DNA from: Tistrella mobilis
GTDB taxonomy: Bacteria > Pseudomonadota > Alphaproteobacteria > Tistrellales > Tistrellaceae
Length of the DNA stretch: 64,000 nucleotides
Direction: 5' to 3'
Assembly (NCBI RefSeq): GCF_041468085.1
Contig: NZ_CP121017.1
Location: forward strand, 4,623,501-4,687,500
Part shown: positions 1 through 7,865 of the stretch, one piece after another
Layout of the letters: each line of letters starts with the position of its first letter
Position numbering within the stretch: position 1 is the first letter of the stretch
Notes under the pieces: generated by a model
Seen by the model: only the letters and a program-made list of their open reading frames with translations
Told to the model about the DNA's origin: nothing
Database searches by the model: none
Translations under genes and position numbers: made by a program

Positions 1-225
1 TGCCCAGAGCAGCTTGGCCGGCCAGACAAGTCCCAGCATGTAGACCAGGGTCAACCGGTCCATATCGGCGCCCGCTTCGGCCAGGATCGCGATCAGGGCC
101 GCGACGAAGAACATCAGCGCCAGGGTCTGAGTGGTATAAAGGCTGAGCAGCAACAGCCGCACGCGCCCGCCGACGGGGTCGGCGGGCGCGGCGGTGATGC
201 CGCCCGGAGATGACGGTCCGATCAT
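1..225 (-). CDS. MFS transporter, RhtX/FptX siderophore-importer-like (partial, N-terminal 75 residues)
   Basis: The reading frame opens at ATG 225 (complement) and runs off the window edge, so only 75 residues are visible. After a short Pro/Ala-rich leader there is a hydrophobic helix (RLLLLSLYTTQTLALMFFVA) and a second segment ending GLVWPAKLLWA, which resembles the N-terminus of single-subunit inner-membrane siderophore permeases (RhtX/FptX) and of AmpG. It begins 14 bp after the TonB receptor stop, so the two are probably co-transcribed; outer-membrane receptor plus RhtX-type permease plus PchR-type regulator is a known combination for ferric-siderophore uptake. The call leans on this context. 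An AmpG-like muropeptide permease cannot be excluded from the fragment. Confidence 0.55.
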   Translation of the reverse strand, partial: MIGPSSPGGITAAPADPVGGRVRLLLLSLYTTQTLALMFFVAALIAILAEAGADMDRLTLVYMLGLVWPAKLLWA

Positions 226-239
226 CCGGGCTTTCCCTG

Positions 240-2387
240 TCAGAACTGCCAGGCGAAGCCGACGCCCACGGTCCGGCCCCGGGCCGGGGCACCATAGGCG
301 GTGGACGGCGCCGAGAAGTAGCCGTAAAGGTCGCGTGTCTCGTCGAGCAGGTTGTCGCCCCAGAGATAGAGCTCGCCGCCGCCACTCATCACGCCCAGAT
401 GCAGGTCGATCTCGTCATAGGCGCCGAGGTCGAAACTGTTCTGCGGATCGGCGCTGCGCGCGCCGACATGGGTATAGTCGGCACGCAGGTTCAGGGCAGG
501 CTGGGGCAGGCTGCCCAGCCGCACCGGCAGGTCGCGCACCCAGCCGACACTGAACCGCCCGGCCCAGCGCGGCACGTCGGGCACGTCGTTGCCTGAATGG
601 ACATCACCGGCACCAAGGCCGATCAGGTCGGTGCGGATCCGCGCATCGATGAAGGTGAGCCCGGCCGCAAGCGTCAGGCCGTTCCCCAGCCGCCAGGTGC
701 CGTCGATCTCCGCGCCCTGACTGCGGGTGTCGGCATTGATCGCATTGGTGACATAGGTGCTCGGGTCATAGCTCAGCAGGTGGTTGTTCTTCACATCGTT
801 GAAGAACACGGCACCCGCGAGTTCGAACCGCCCGTCGGCGCTCAGCGTCTTGAAGCCGGCCTCGATGCTGCGATTGACCGCGGCTTTGTAGGGCACGCTG
901 TCGGCGGGCTGATTGGAATAGTCGCTGAATCCGCCCGGATCGTAACCGCGCGACGCCAGCACATGCAGCGTGGTTTCGGGCGTCACCGCCCAGGAGAGCC
1001 CGACACGGCCGGTGGTATAGGCGTCGTCCAGCCTGCGGGCGTCGGGTGTGGCCATGCCGCCGCCGCGATAGACGGCGTCATAGGTCTTCTCCTCCCAGGC
1101 CTGGCGCAGACCCGCGGTCAGCTTCCAGTCCGGTGCCACCGGTACGGTCGCCTCGCCATATACGGCATAGCGCCGGGTGGTGAAGTCGCGCTCCACCGCG
1201 CTGCCGGTGCCATAGGTGTTGCGCGGCGTGTCATATGACCGGTCGCCATGGTGCAGATTGATGCCGGCCACCCAGAACAACGGCGCATCCGGCAGCGACG
1301 ACAGCCGGACATCCTGCGCGAGCACCGTCTCTTCCGAGGTGTCGACGATCCAGTATTCGCCGCCCCGGCCCATGGCCTGCTGGATCAGCCGGTCATAGGC
1401 GACCAGGCCGGTGAAATCGGCACGGGCGATCGAGGTGGTGGAGGTCAGCCGCATGTCCCGGACGTCATGAGCAATTTCGAGCGCATAACGCTCCATCGTC
1501 TTCTCGTTGTCGTCGAACAGCCCCGGCGTCAGATCATTCACCGGCGGGTCGCGATAGGGCATCAGAACCAGCAGGTTGGTCAGCTCCTTCACCTGCTGGC
1601 GTTCGGCCGTGGCAAAGACGCGGGTGCCATCGAAATCCTCCCAGAGCAGGCTGCCGCGGAAGGCGAGATCCGTGGGCTTGCTCAGCGGGTCCCCGGTGTT
1701 GAGATTGTCGACCCAGAGATCCGATCCGGAATAGCGCAACGCCACGCGACCGCTCAGATTTTCGGTCAGCGGCCCGCCGACGGCACCTTCGGTCAGGTGC
1801 TGGTTGTCCTGGCCGTATTCGCCACGCAGATAGCCTTCCAGCTCCCGGGTCGGGCGGCGGGTGGTGACATTGATCGCGCCTGCGGCGCCGTTGCCGCCGA
1901 ACAGCGTGCCCTGCGGACCCTTCAGCACCTCCACCCGCTCGATATCGAGCGTGCCGAGGCCCGCGTAATGCGGGGTGAGCGCCGTACCATCGATATTCAG
2001 CACCACCGAGGCATCGTCCATGCTCATCTGATAAAGCGCGCCGACGCCGCGGATCGAGACATTGTAGAGATTGGGGCCGCCCGAGGAATTGACCGAGACG
2101 CCCGGAGTCGCGCGCAACACATCCTCGATGGTCTGCAGGCGGCGGGTCTCGATCTCCTCGCCCGTGGTGACCGACAGGCCGAAGGGCACGTCCTTGGCGC
2201 CTTCTTCCGCCCGGCGGGCGGTGACGGTCATCGGGGCAAGTTCGACCGCGGCGGCACCGTCTTCGGCAGCCTGGCCGGCGGCGGGGGCAACGGCAAGTGC
2301 GGCTGCGACAAGCGGGCCGAGGGGGGAGAGGACGGGGCTCCGCCCGGCCCTCGGGGCGGTCGGTCGCGTCGGGTCGATCATCATCAA
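240..2387 (-). CDS. TonB-dependent siderophore receptor
   Basis: A 715-residue outer-membrane receptor that would import ferric siderophore using TonB energy. Residues 1-41 form a signal peptide ending near AAGQA-AE. A TonB-box-like PMTVTARR lies at about 52-59. The plug domain follows, with the family signature RVEVLKGPQGTLFGGN at about 151-166 and AGAINVTTRRP just after. The rest is a 22-strand-type barrel, ending in the typical C-terminal aromatic residue (GVGFAWQF). The length is normal for the FyuA/FptA-like group. It is transcribed away from the AraC regulator and ahead of the partial permease, which suggests induction by its own siderophore. The ligand cannot be read from the sequence. 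Confidence 0.9.
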   Translation of the reverse strand: MMMIDPTRPTAPRAGRSPVLSPLGPLVAAALAVAPAAGQAAEDGAAAVELAPMTVTARRAEEGAKDVPFGLSVTTGEEIETRRLQTIEDVLRATPGVSVNSSGGPNLYNVSIRGVGALYQMSMDDASVVLNIDGTALTPHYAGLGTLDIERVEVLKGPQGTLFGGNGAAGAINVTTRRPTRELEGYLRGEYGQDNQHLTEGAVGGPLTENLSGRVALRYSGSDLWVDNLNTGDPLSKPTDLAFRGSLLWEDFDGTRVFATAERQQVKELTNLLVLMPYRDPPVNDLTPGLFDDNEKTMERYALEIAHDVRDMRLTSTTSIARADFTGLVAYDRLIQQAMGRGGEYWIVDTSEETVLAQDVRLSSLPDAPLFWVAGINLHHGDRSYDTPRNTYGTGSAVERDFTTRRYAVYGEATVPVAPDWKLTAGLRQAWEEKTYDAVYRGGGMATPDARRLDDAYTTGRVGLSWAVTPETTLHVLASRGYDPGGFSDYSNQPADSVPYKAAVNRSIEAGFKTLSADGRFELAGAVFFNDVKNNHLLSYDPSTYVTNAINADTRSQGAEIDGTWRLGNGLTLAAGLTFIDARIRTDLIGLGAGDVHSGNDVPDVPRWAGRFSVGWVRDLPVRLGSLPQPALNLRADYTHVGARSADPQNSFDLGAYDEIDLHLGVMSGGGELYLWGDNLLDETRDLYGYFSAPSTAYGAPARGRTVGVGFAWQF

Positions 2388-2470
2388 CGGTTCCTGGCGT
2401 CAGTGGGTGCGGCTGTGGCGCCTCGCCCGTCACACATGCGGTCGCATCGATTGCGCGGCCGTGTCTTTCG

Positions 2471-2490
2471 TGATGATAATGCGTTGCATT
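2471..2490. promoter_or_regulatory. Putative Fur-type operator between receptor and AraC gene
   Basis: In the 186-bp divergent region there is an AT-rich stretch, TGATGATAATGCGTTGCATT, containing the perfect inverted repeat AATGC-GTT-GCATT (2478-2490). The GATAAT start and dyad recall Fur-box core sequence. The position would let iron control both the receptor and the regulator. Assignment is by eye only. Confidence 0.4.
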
Positions 2491-2573
2491 CGCGCTTCCG
2501 CCCGGATCCGGTCGATCTCCACCCCGAACCGCGCCAAATCCGGCCTCTCCCGGCCCTGAACCCCGGTCCGCCG

Positions 2574-3518
2574 ATGATCAAGAGTCCTGACCCTTCTGCC
2601 GAGATACCGGTTTCCCGCCTGATTGCCGGCAGCGACCCGGCCACTGCGGCGCCCGCCTGGCAGGTGACCCTGCTCCGGCTCCAGGATGGGGTGGAGCTGG
2701 TCCATTGGTGCGGTCGCTTCGAACGGCCGACCAGCTTCGCCCTTCATGACGACAGCGACCGGATCCATTTCAGCTTCACCAGCCGGCTCGACGGCGCCGC
2801 CCGGTGCAGTTTTCCGGCCGACCGGCGGGATCATGCGATCCGGGCAGAAACCGGCTGCATCAGCTTCGGTCGCGGCCGCCACGGCAGCTATCACCAGCAG
2901 GGCATGCTTGAGAACGTGACCGTCATGGTGCGGCCCGACATTTTTGCCGCCTGGGCCGGAGAGGGCGCGTGCGGGCTCATCGGGTTGCTCGCCACCGAGG
3001 GCGGCTTCCTTGCCGATCATCGGGGCCGCGAGCTGACCGACACGGCCCGCGGCCTCGCCCGCGCACTGCGCCTGGCCGGCGAGATGCCCTCGGCCGCCCG
3101 CCACCCGCTCTGGTACCGGGCTCAGGGCACCGCGCTGGTCGGGCTGTTCCTTGAGGCACGCAGACAGGAGCATCTCCTGCCCGCCGCCGCCGCCCCCGCC
3201 GATCGGGCCCGGCTACGCCGCGCCCGCGACATTCTTCTGGCCGATCTCTCCTGCGCACCATCGCTCGCCGATCTTGCGCGTACCGCAGGGCTCAGCGTCA
3301 CCCGACTGGAACGGGGCTTCCATGCCCTGTTCGGCACCAGCGTCTACGGCCTGTTTCAGCAGGAACGCATGGCAGAGGCCCGTCGCCGGCTGCTCGACGG
3401 CGAAGTCTCGGTCACCCGTATCGCCGCCGATCTCGGCTATACCAACACCAGTCATTTCGCCGCCGCCTTCCGCAAGCAGCACGGCATCAACCCCTCGGCC
3501 CTGAAGCGCCGGCGCTGA
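2574..3518 (+). CDS. AraC-family transcriptional regulator, PchR-type
   Basis: A 314-residue regulator. The frame is open far upstream, but that stretch is antisense to the receptor gene, so I start at ATG 2574 (MIKSPDPS). The N-terminal about 220 residues would be the ligand/siderophore-sensing domain. The C-terminal about 90 residues hold the two AraC helix-turn-helices: LADLARTAGLSVTRLERGF, then VSVTRIAADLGYTNTSHFAA followed by FRKQHGINPSALKRRR. PchR/YbtA proteins activate receptor and permease genes when bound to ferric siderophore, and this gene is divergent from exactly such genes. The activator role and ligand are inferred. Confidence 0.85.
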   Translation: MIKSPDPSAEIPVSRLIAGSDPATAAPAWQVTLLRLQDGVELVHWCGRFERPTSFALHDDSDRIHFSFTSRLDGAARCSFPADRRDHAIRAETGCISFGRGRHGSYHQQGMLENVTVMVRPDIFAAWAGEGACGLIGLLATEGGFLADHRGRELTDTARGLARALRLAGEMPSAARHPLWYRAQGTALVGLFLEARRQEHLLPAAAAPADRARLRRARDILLADLSCAPSLADLARTAGLSVTRLERGFHALFGTSVYGLFQQERMAEARRRLLDGEVSVTRIAADLGYTNTSHFAAAFRKQHGINPSALKRRR

Positions 3519-3590
3519 TCGTCATCCTTCCGTCGCACGCGGGGCTTGCGCCCCCGCCCCTCTTCGGATAAGGTCCGCGCCGTCCCGAGC

Positions 3591-3680
<90 letters not shown>

Positions 3681-3723
3681 TTCGTTTCCGCCGCTTCCGG
3701 CGGTGAACGGACGACCGGTTTCG

Positions 3724-3755
3724 AACGGCCCGGCACTGCAAAGCGCCGGGCCGTT
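3724..3755. terminator. Stem-loop terminator after tRNA-Ser
   Basis: AACGGCCCGGC (3724-3734) and GCCGGGCCGTT (3745-3755) form an 11-bp stem with a 10-nt loop, followed by a short T run on the plus strand. It lies 43 bp after the tRNA and 33 bp beyond the end of the convergent DUF1272 gene, so it may serve both. Confidence 0.6.
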
Positions 3756-3788
3756 TCGTATTGGACGTCCGGCCCGGGCGGATATCCC

Positions 3789-4034
3789 TCACCCGCCAGG
3801 GCAGCCGGCCTCCTTCAGGATCCGCCGGGCAGACGGGGGATGGCGGTCAAGCAGGGCCGTCGGCCGCACCGGCCGCGCCACCAGTCCGCCGCCGCAATTC
3901 GGACAGATCCCGCCAAGCCGCCCTTCGGCACAGCTCTCGCAGAACGTGCATTCGAACGAACAGACGAAGGCCCCCGGCGCATCCGCCGGCAGGTCCACGT
4001 CACAGCACTCGCAGCCGGGTCGCATGTCGAGCAT
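3789..4034 (-). CDS. DUF1272 small zinc-ribbon-like protein
   Basis: An 81-residue protein starting MLDMRPGCECCDVDLP. I chose ATG 4034 because AAGGGAGG lies just upstream and the family begins at this point; a longer in-frame start exists at 4127 but adds atypical residues. Cysteine pairs CECC, CSFECTFCESC and CPNCGG match the DUF1272 pattern and suggest one or two bound zinc ions. The C-terminal part LVARPVRPTALLDRHPPS is also family-typical. The molecular function of DUF1272 is unknown. It is a single gene between tRNA-Ser and the Fic gene. Confidence 0.88.
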   Translation of the reverse strand: MLDMRPGCECCDVDLPADAPGAFVCSFECTFCESCAEGRLGGICPNCGGGLVARPVRPTALLDRHPPSARRILKEAGCPGG

Positions 4035-4146
4035 CGGGCAGCCTCCCTTCTCCTGACAGGGCCCCCATGGCCCCGCTGCCCCAGGATGGGGCCGGTCCGC
4101 GCGACCGGACAAGGCGGCATAGCCCACTTTTCCGGTCGCAGGCGCC

Positions 4147-5292
4147 TCAGCCGCGCACCAGCGAAATCAACGGCTCGAAGGCATAGAGCGCCGGTCGTCG
4201 CCCAGCCGCTGGTTCCAGCGTGTTTAACAGGCCCGCATCAAGCAGATTCTTGGTAAACTTATGTGCTGTCGGCGCAGGAATGCCGGATCGACTGGTGAAC
4301 GTATTGTTCCGAAACACCGGGCGCGTAAAAATAAAATCAAGAGCCGTAATGGCCCACTTTGAGGACAATGTTTCCCTGAAGTGGCCTTTCATTTCCTCAT
4401 AGAACGTTCGAATCTGCTCGGCTTTTTCCAGATTCTGCCGCGCCTGGGACTCGATTGCCGTCAAAAAGAATACGACCCACTCTTCCCATTTCCCAGAAGC
4501 AGAGACGTATCTCATGCGATCAATATATTCATCTTTGTTTTGTTCGAAGAATTCGCTGATATAAAAATACGGCTCGGAAATCTTGCCGGATTTCCAAAGC
4601 ATCAATGGGATCAGCATGCGGCCAATACGGCCGTTCCCGTCCTTGAAAGGATGCAGCGCTTCGAACTCCAGGTGTGCGATGGCAGTGCGGATGTGAATTT
4701 CGCAGTCGTCATCCTTCAAAAAATTGAAAAAGCGATCCAGGCCTTCATCCAGTCGCTGCGGGCTGATGGGAATAAACAGAATCTTCCGGCTCCCCCGATC
4801 CGCCAGATAATTCTGCTCTGTCTTAAATTCACCGGGGGAAAGATGCGACCCTCGGCCAAAACCGAGCAGAACCTTATGTGCAGAACGAATCAACCACTTT
4901 GACAGGGGTGCCCCATCCTTCATGGAAGCCTGCGCCATCTTCATGGCCCGGCCGTATAGAAAAACCTCGATCGTTTCGCTGCGGGCGTTCGTATGCTCGA
5001 CGTCGCCATCATCCTCCTGCTCCGCTTCCAGGCGCAGAACTTCATCAAGGGTACTGACAGTCCCTTCCATGCGGGATGAAATCACAGCCTCGCGGCTGCG
5101 GAGGGGGGCCAACAGAATGTCGCTGCTGTGCATGCCCTTGAGCATCTGATCGTAACGGGCCAGCGCCGCCGCGGCCTCCGACATGGGTTTGATCAGCCTT
5201 GCATGATCGAGCATCCGTGGCGGAAACCGATCATAATGATACTGAACGGCATCGCTCGGATCGAAACCGGCAGGAGAGCGGGCGTCATTCAT
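4147..5292 (-). CDS. Fic-family protein (AMP-transferase type) with N-terminal inhibitory motif and C-terminal winged helix
   Basis: A 381-residue Fic protein; such enzymes usually transfer AMP from ATP to hydroxyl side chains. The catalytic motif HPFKDGNGRIGR is complete at residues 214-225 (H214 general base). An inhibitory-helix motif of the form S/TxxxEG/N is present at 72-77 (SSRMEG), N-terminal to the core, which makes this a class II, auto-inhibited Fic. The C-terminus (about 310-381, including SGIPAPTAHKFTKNLLDAGL) looks like a winged helix, so DNA binding or autoregulation is possible. The gene is visibly more AT-rich than its neighbours, with codons rare elsewhere in the window (ATA, TTA, AAA), suggesting acquisition by transfer. 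No antitoxin gene adjoins it. Its target is unknown; a divergent Hsp70 gene lies next to it. Confidence 0.93.
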   Translation of the reverse strand: MNDARSPAGFDPSDAVQYHYDRFPPRMLDHARLIKPMSEAAAALARYDQMLKGMHSSDILLAPLRSREAVISSRMEGTVSTLDEVLRLEAEQEDDGDVEHTNARSETIEVFLYGRAMKMAQASMKDGAPLSKWLIRSAHKVLLGFGRGSHLSPGEFKTEQNYLADRGSRKILFIPISPQRLDEGLDRFFNFLKDDDCEIHIRTAIAHLEFEALHPFKDGNGRIGRMLIPLMLWKSGKISEPYFYISEFFEQNKDEYIDRMRYVSASGKWEEWVVFFLTAIESQARQNLEKAEQIRTFYEEMKGHFRETLSSKWAITALDFIFTRPVFRNNTFTSRSGIPAPTAHKFTKNLLDAGLLNTLEPAAGRRPALYAFEPLISLVRG

Positions 5293-5293
5293 C

Positions 5294-5468
5294 TTGGCTC
5301 TCGTTTCCTCGCCTATTCGAGATACAACGGCGTTAGCGTCGACTCTGAGAGAAGCAAAAGCCGTTGTCTATCGGAATCATCAAAATTTGATATACAACTG
5401 CGCTTGCCTCTCGTTTCTGAGAAGCAAACATCCTTGAGTCTCGCCTTCACCCAAAAAACGAGAGGCAA
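5294..5468. promoter_or_regulatory. Repeat-rich control region upstream of fic
   Basis: This is the structured part of the 304-bp gap between the Fic and Hsp70 genes. Three near-identical 14-mers occur: minus-strand GAAACGAGAGCCAA (5307-5294, overlapping the fic ribosome-binding site), minus-strand GAAACGAGAGGCAA (5417-5404), and plus-strand AAAACGAGAGGCAA (5455-5468). A second layer is an imperfect tandem repeat with period about 69: GATACAAC...CTGAGAGAAGCAAA (5321-5358) and GATATACAAC...CTGAGAAGCAAA (5389-5428). ACAACGGC (5324-5331) also pairs with GCCGTTGT (5360-5367). The region looks like multiple operator sites; the binding protein is unknown. Confidence 0.55.
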
Positions 5469-5596
5469 CTCCCACCTTGCACAATCCGCCGCCCGCGCCT
5501 AGTCTTGCCTCCCCCAAAACCGCATAAGCCATTGATTTCTATGAAATCGCCTTGGCGATGTGCCGGAACGGGCCTTTCGACCTCGGAGACAGGACC

Positions 5597-6895
5597 ATGC
5601 GGCAGACCACGGACGGGGTGCTCGGCCTCGATTTCGGCACCACCAACAGCGTTGCAGCGCTGGCAACCGCGCCCGGGGTATCGGAACTGGTCGAGTTCCA
5701 GGGGGCAAAGGCGACCGGGGCCGTGTTCCGCTCGGCGTTGTGCTATTGGCAGGACGACGAGGTCAAAGGCGGTATCGCCCACGAGGCCGGGCCCTGGGCG
5801 ATCGCCGAATATCTGGCCTTCCCGCAGGACAGCCGATTCATCCAGTCGTTCAAGAGCGTGGCTGCCACCCCGCTCTTCGAACACGCCACCATTTTCGACA
5901 AGCGCTACCGCTTCGAAGAGCTGGGCCGGATGTTCCTGGGCCGCCTGACGGCCCATGCCGGCGGCCGGCTCGACCGGCGACCGGAGCGGATCGTGGTCGG
6001 CGTGCCGGTGGAGTTCGCCGGCTTCCGCGCCGACCCCGCCCTCGCGCGCGAGCGGTACGACCGCATGTTCGAGACCTTCGGCACCCGCATCCACTACGTC
6101 TATGAGCCCCTGGGCGCCGCCTTCAGCTATGCCGCAGGGCTCGACCATGCCGCCACGCTGCTGATCGCAGATTTCGGCGGCGGCACCAGCGACTTCTCGG
6201 TCGTGCGGGTCGCGGAACCGGGTGCCGCACGGCGCTGCCTGCCGCTCGGCTCGGCCGGTATCGGCATCGCCGGCGACCGGTTCGACTATCGGATCCTCGA
6301 CCGGCTGGTGCTGCCCTTCCTGGGCAAGGGCGGCCGCTACCGGTCCTTCGACAAGGTGCTCGACATCCCCTTGAGCTTCTTCTCGGATTTCGGCGACTGG
6401 TCGAAGCTCGCCCTGATGCGCAATCCGAAGACCATGGATGCGCTGGAGCGCCTGCGCCGGGCAGCGCTGGAGCCGGAGGCCGTGGGTCGGATGATCACGG
6501 TGATCGAGAACGAGCTCGGCTACCCGCTCTATGACGCGGTCGGCCGGGTGAAGCGCGCCCTCTCCACCGACACCGAAGCCGATTTCACCTTCAGCGCCCC
6601 CGGCCTCGACATCAATGCCCGGGTCACCCGCGCCGAGTTCGAGGACTGGATCGCCGAAGACGTCGCCCGCATCGCCGCCACGGTCGACACCGCCCTCGCC
6701 AAGGCAGGGGTAGAGGCCGCGGCCATCGACCGTGTGTTCCTCACCGGCGGCTCGTCGCTCATCCCGGCCATCCGCCGGCTGTTCGAAGACCGCTTCGGCC
6801 GCGACCGCATCGCCACCGGCAACGAACTGACCTCCATCGCCCATGGCCTGGCCCTGATCGGCCAGGAGGATGACGTGACGGAGTGGGCGGTCTGA
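5597..6895 (+). CDS. Hsp70-family ATPase, YegD-like
   Basis: A 432-residue actin-fold ATPase without a DnaK-type substrate-binding domain. Phosphate-1 motif LDFGTTNSVA is at residues 11-20, phosphate-2 ADFGGGTSDFSVV at about 191-203, and the adenosine motif FLTGGSSLIPAIRRLF at about 381-396. The length and architecture match the YegD group of short Hsp70-like proteins, whose clients are unknown. I start at ATG 5597, after GGAGACAGGACC; an in-frame ATG at 5552 would add 15 unlikely residues. It is GC-rich like the chromosome, in contrast to the divergent Fic gene. A chaperone or assembly role is inferred from the family only. Confidence 0.9.
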   Translation: MRQTTDGVLGLDFGTTNSVAALATAPGVSELVEFQGAKATGAVFRSALCYWQDDEVKGGIAHEAGPWAIAEYLAFPQDSRFIQSFKSVAATPLFEHATIFDKRYRFEELGRMFLGRLTAHAGGRLDRRPERIVVGVPVEFAGFRADPALARERYDRMFETFGTRIHYVYEPLGAAFSYAAGLDHAATLLIADFGGGTSDFSVVRVAEPGAARRCLPLGSAGIGIAGDRFDYRILDRLVLPFLGKGGRYRSFDKVLDIPLSFFSDFGDWSKLALMRNPKTMDALERLRRAALEPEAVGRMITVIENELGYPLYDAVGRVKRALSTDTEADFTFSAPGLDINARVTRAEFEDWIAEDVARIAATVDTALAKAGVEAAAIDRVFLTGGSSLIPAIRRLFEDRFGRDRIATGNELTSIAHGLALIGQEDDVTEWAV

Positions 6896-6910
6896 TCCGG
6901 ATTGACCGGT

Positions 6911-7744
6911 CTACGCCTCCGGCAATCCCGGCCAGAAATGGCTGTCGGGCAGTTTCCGGGCGCCGAAGATGGCCTGGCCGACGCGGACCACGGTCGCGCC
7001 CTCTTCGATCGCGATCTCGAAATCGCCCGACATGCCCATCGACAGCTCGTCGAGGGAAAGCCCGGCCGGCGCGTCCTGTCGCAACCGGTCGCGCAGCTCG
7101 CGGAGCAGCACGAAGCAGCGCCGCACCCGGGCTGCCTCGGCCGAGAACAGGGCGAGCGTCATCAACCCGCGCACCTTGAGCGCGCTGAAGGCCGGCAGCT
7201 CCTTCAGGAAACCAGCCACCTCTTCCGGCGGCAGGCCGTATTTGCTCTCTTCGTCGGAGGTGTTCACCTGTACGAAGACGTCGAGACTGCGGCCTTCGAT
7301 CTGCAGGCGGCGATCCAGCGCCTCGGCGGCCCGCAGATTGTCCAGCGCCTGGAATTCGGCGGCGAAACGGGCCACCAGCTTGGCCTTGTTCGTCTGCAGA
7401 TGGCCGATCACCGACCATTGAAGATCAGCCAGATCCGCCATCGCCTCCCATTTGCGCGCGGCTTCCTGCACCTTGTTCTCGCCCAGCAGCCGGCAGCCGG
7501 CGGCATAGGCCAGGCGGATATGGGCTTCGTCCATGGTCTTGCTGACCGGCAGCAGGCGAACCGTTGCCGGATCGCGGCCCACCCGCGCCGCAGCAGCCGC
7601 GATACGTGCATGGACCGCCGCCAGATTCTCCCGGAAATCCTCGACCGATTCGGCGCGCGGCCAGCGGTCATGAAGATCGTGGCGGGTCGCCGTATCCAGG
7701 CTGGAGGTATCGGGTATGGCGGTATCGCAGAGGGTGTCGGTCAT
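6911..7744 (-). CDS. YggS/PLPBP-family pyridoxal-phosphate homeostasis protein
   Basis: A 277-residue single-domain alanine-racemase-fold protein that binds PLP but has no known catalytic activity; the family balances vitamin B6 and amino-acid pools. Family motifs: LLPVSKTMDE (PLP lysine), GCRLLGENKVQEA, WSVIGHLQTNKAK, VFVQVNTSDEESKYG, LSMGMSGDFEIAIEEGATVVRVGQAIFG. I prefer ATG 7744 (MTDTLCDTA) to ATG 7816, because the extra 24 residues lack family resemblance. The N-terminus is about 40 residues longer than in E. coli YggS. It converges on the Hsp70 gene (15 bp between stops). Two palindromes lie upstream. Confidence 0.92.
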   Translation of the reverse strand: MTDTLCDTAIPDTSSLDTATRHDLHDRWPRAESVEDFRENLAAVHARIAAAAARVGRDPATVRLLPVSKTMDEAHIRLAYAAGCRLLGENKVQEAARKWEAMADLADLQWSVIGHLQTNKAKLVARFAAEFQALDNLRAAEALDRRLQIEGRSLDVFVQVNTSDEESKYGLPPEEVAGFLKELPAFSALKVRGLMTLALFSAEAARVRRCFVLLRELRDRLRQDAPAGLSLDELSMGMSGDFEIAIEEGATVVRVGQAIFGARKLPDSHFWPGLPEA

Positions 7745-7824
7745 CGCTGAGGCCTCGTCTGATCGGAGCGGGGGCACTCCGGCCCGGACATGCCGGACAT
7801 GTCCGGCCGCCATCATCGACCCGT

Positions 7825-7864
7825 TTTGGCCTCATGCCAAATATAATATTGGCCTAGGCCAATA
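7825..7864. promoter_or_regulatory. Two TTGGC-type palindromes upstream of the YggS gene
   Basis: TTTGGC-CTCAT-GCCAAA (7825-7841) and the perfect 18-bp palindrome TATTGGCCTAGGCCAATA (7847-7864) are separated by only 5 bp of AT-rich DNA. They lie between the YggS start (7744) and the stop of the HprK-like gene (7866). Shared TTGGC/GCCAA half-sites suggest two operator copies for one dimeric regulator, although the 18-mer could instead form a transcript hairpin at the end of the upstream gene. Confidence 0.45.
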
Positions 7865-7865
7865 A

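Noticed and set aside
1248-2573. N-terminal extension of the AraC regulator frame
   Set aside because: It is antisense to the TonB receptor gene; the regulator's family-like sequence starts only at about 2574.
4147-5292. Fic as the toxin of a toxin-antitoxin pair
   Set aside because: No small antitoxin gene adjoins it; inhibition is built into the protein through its own SSRMEG motif.
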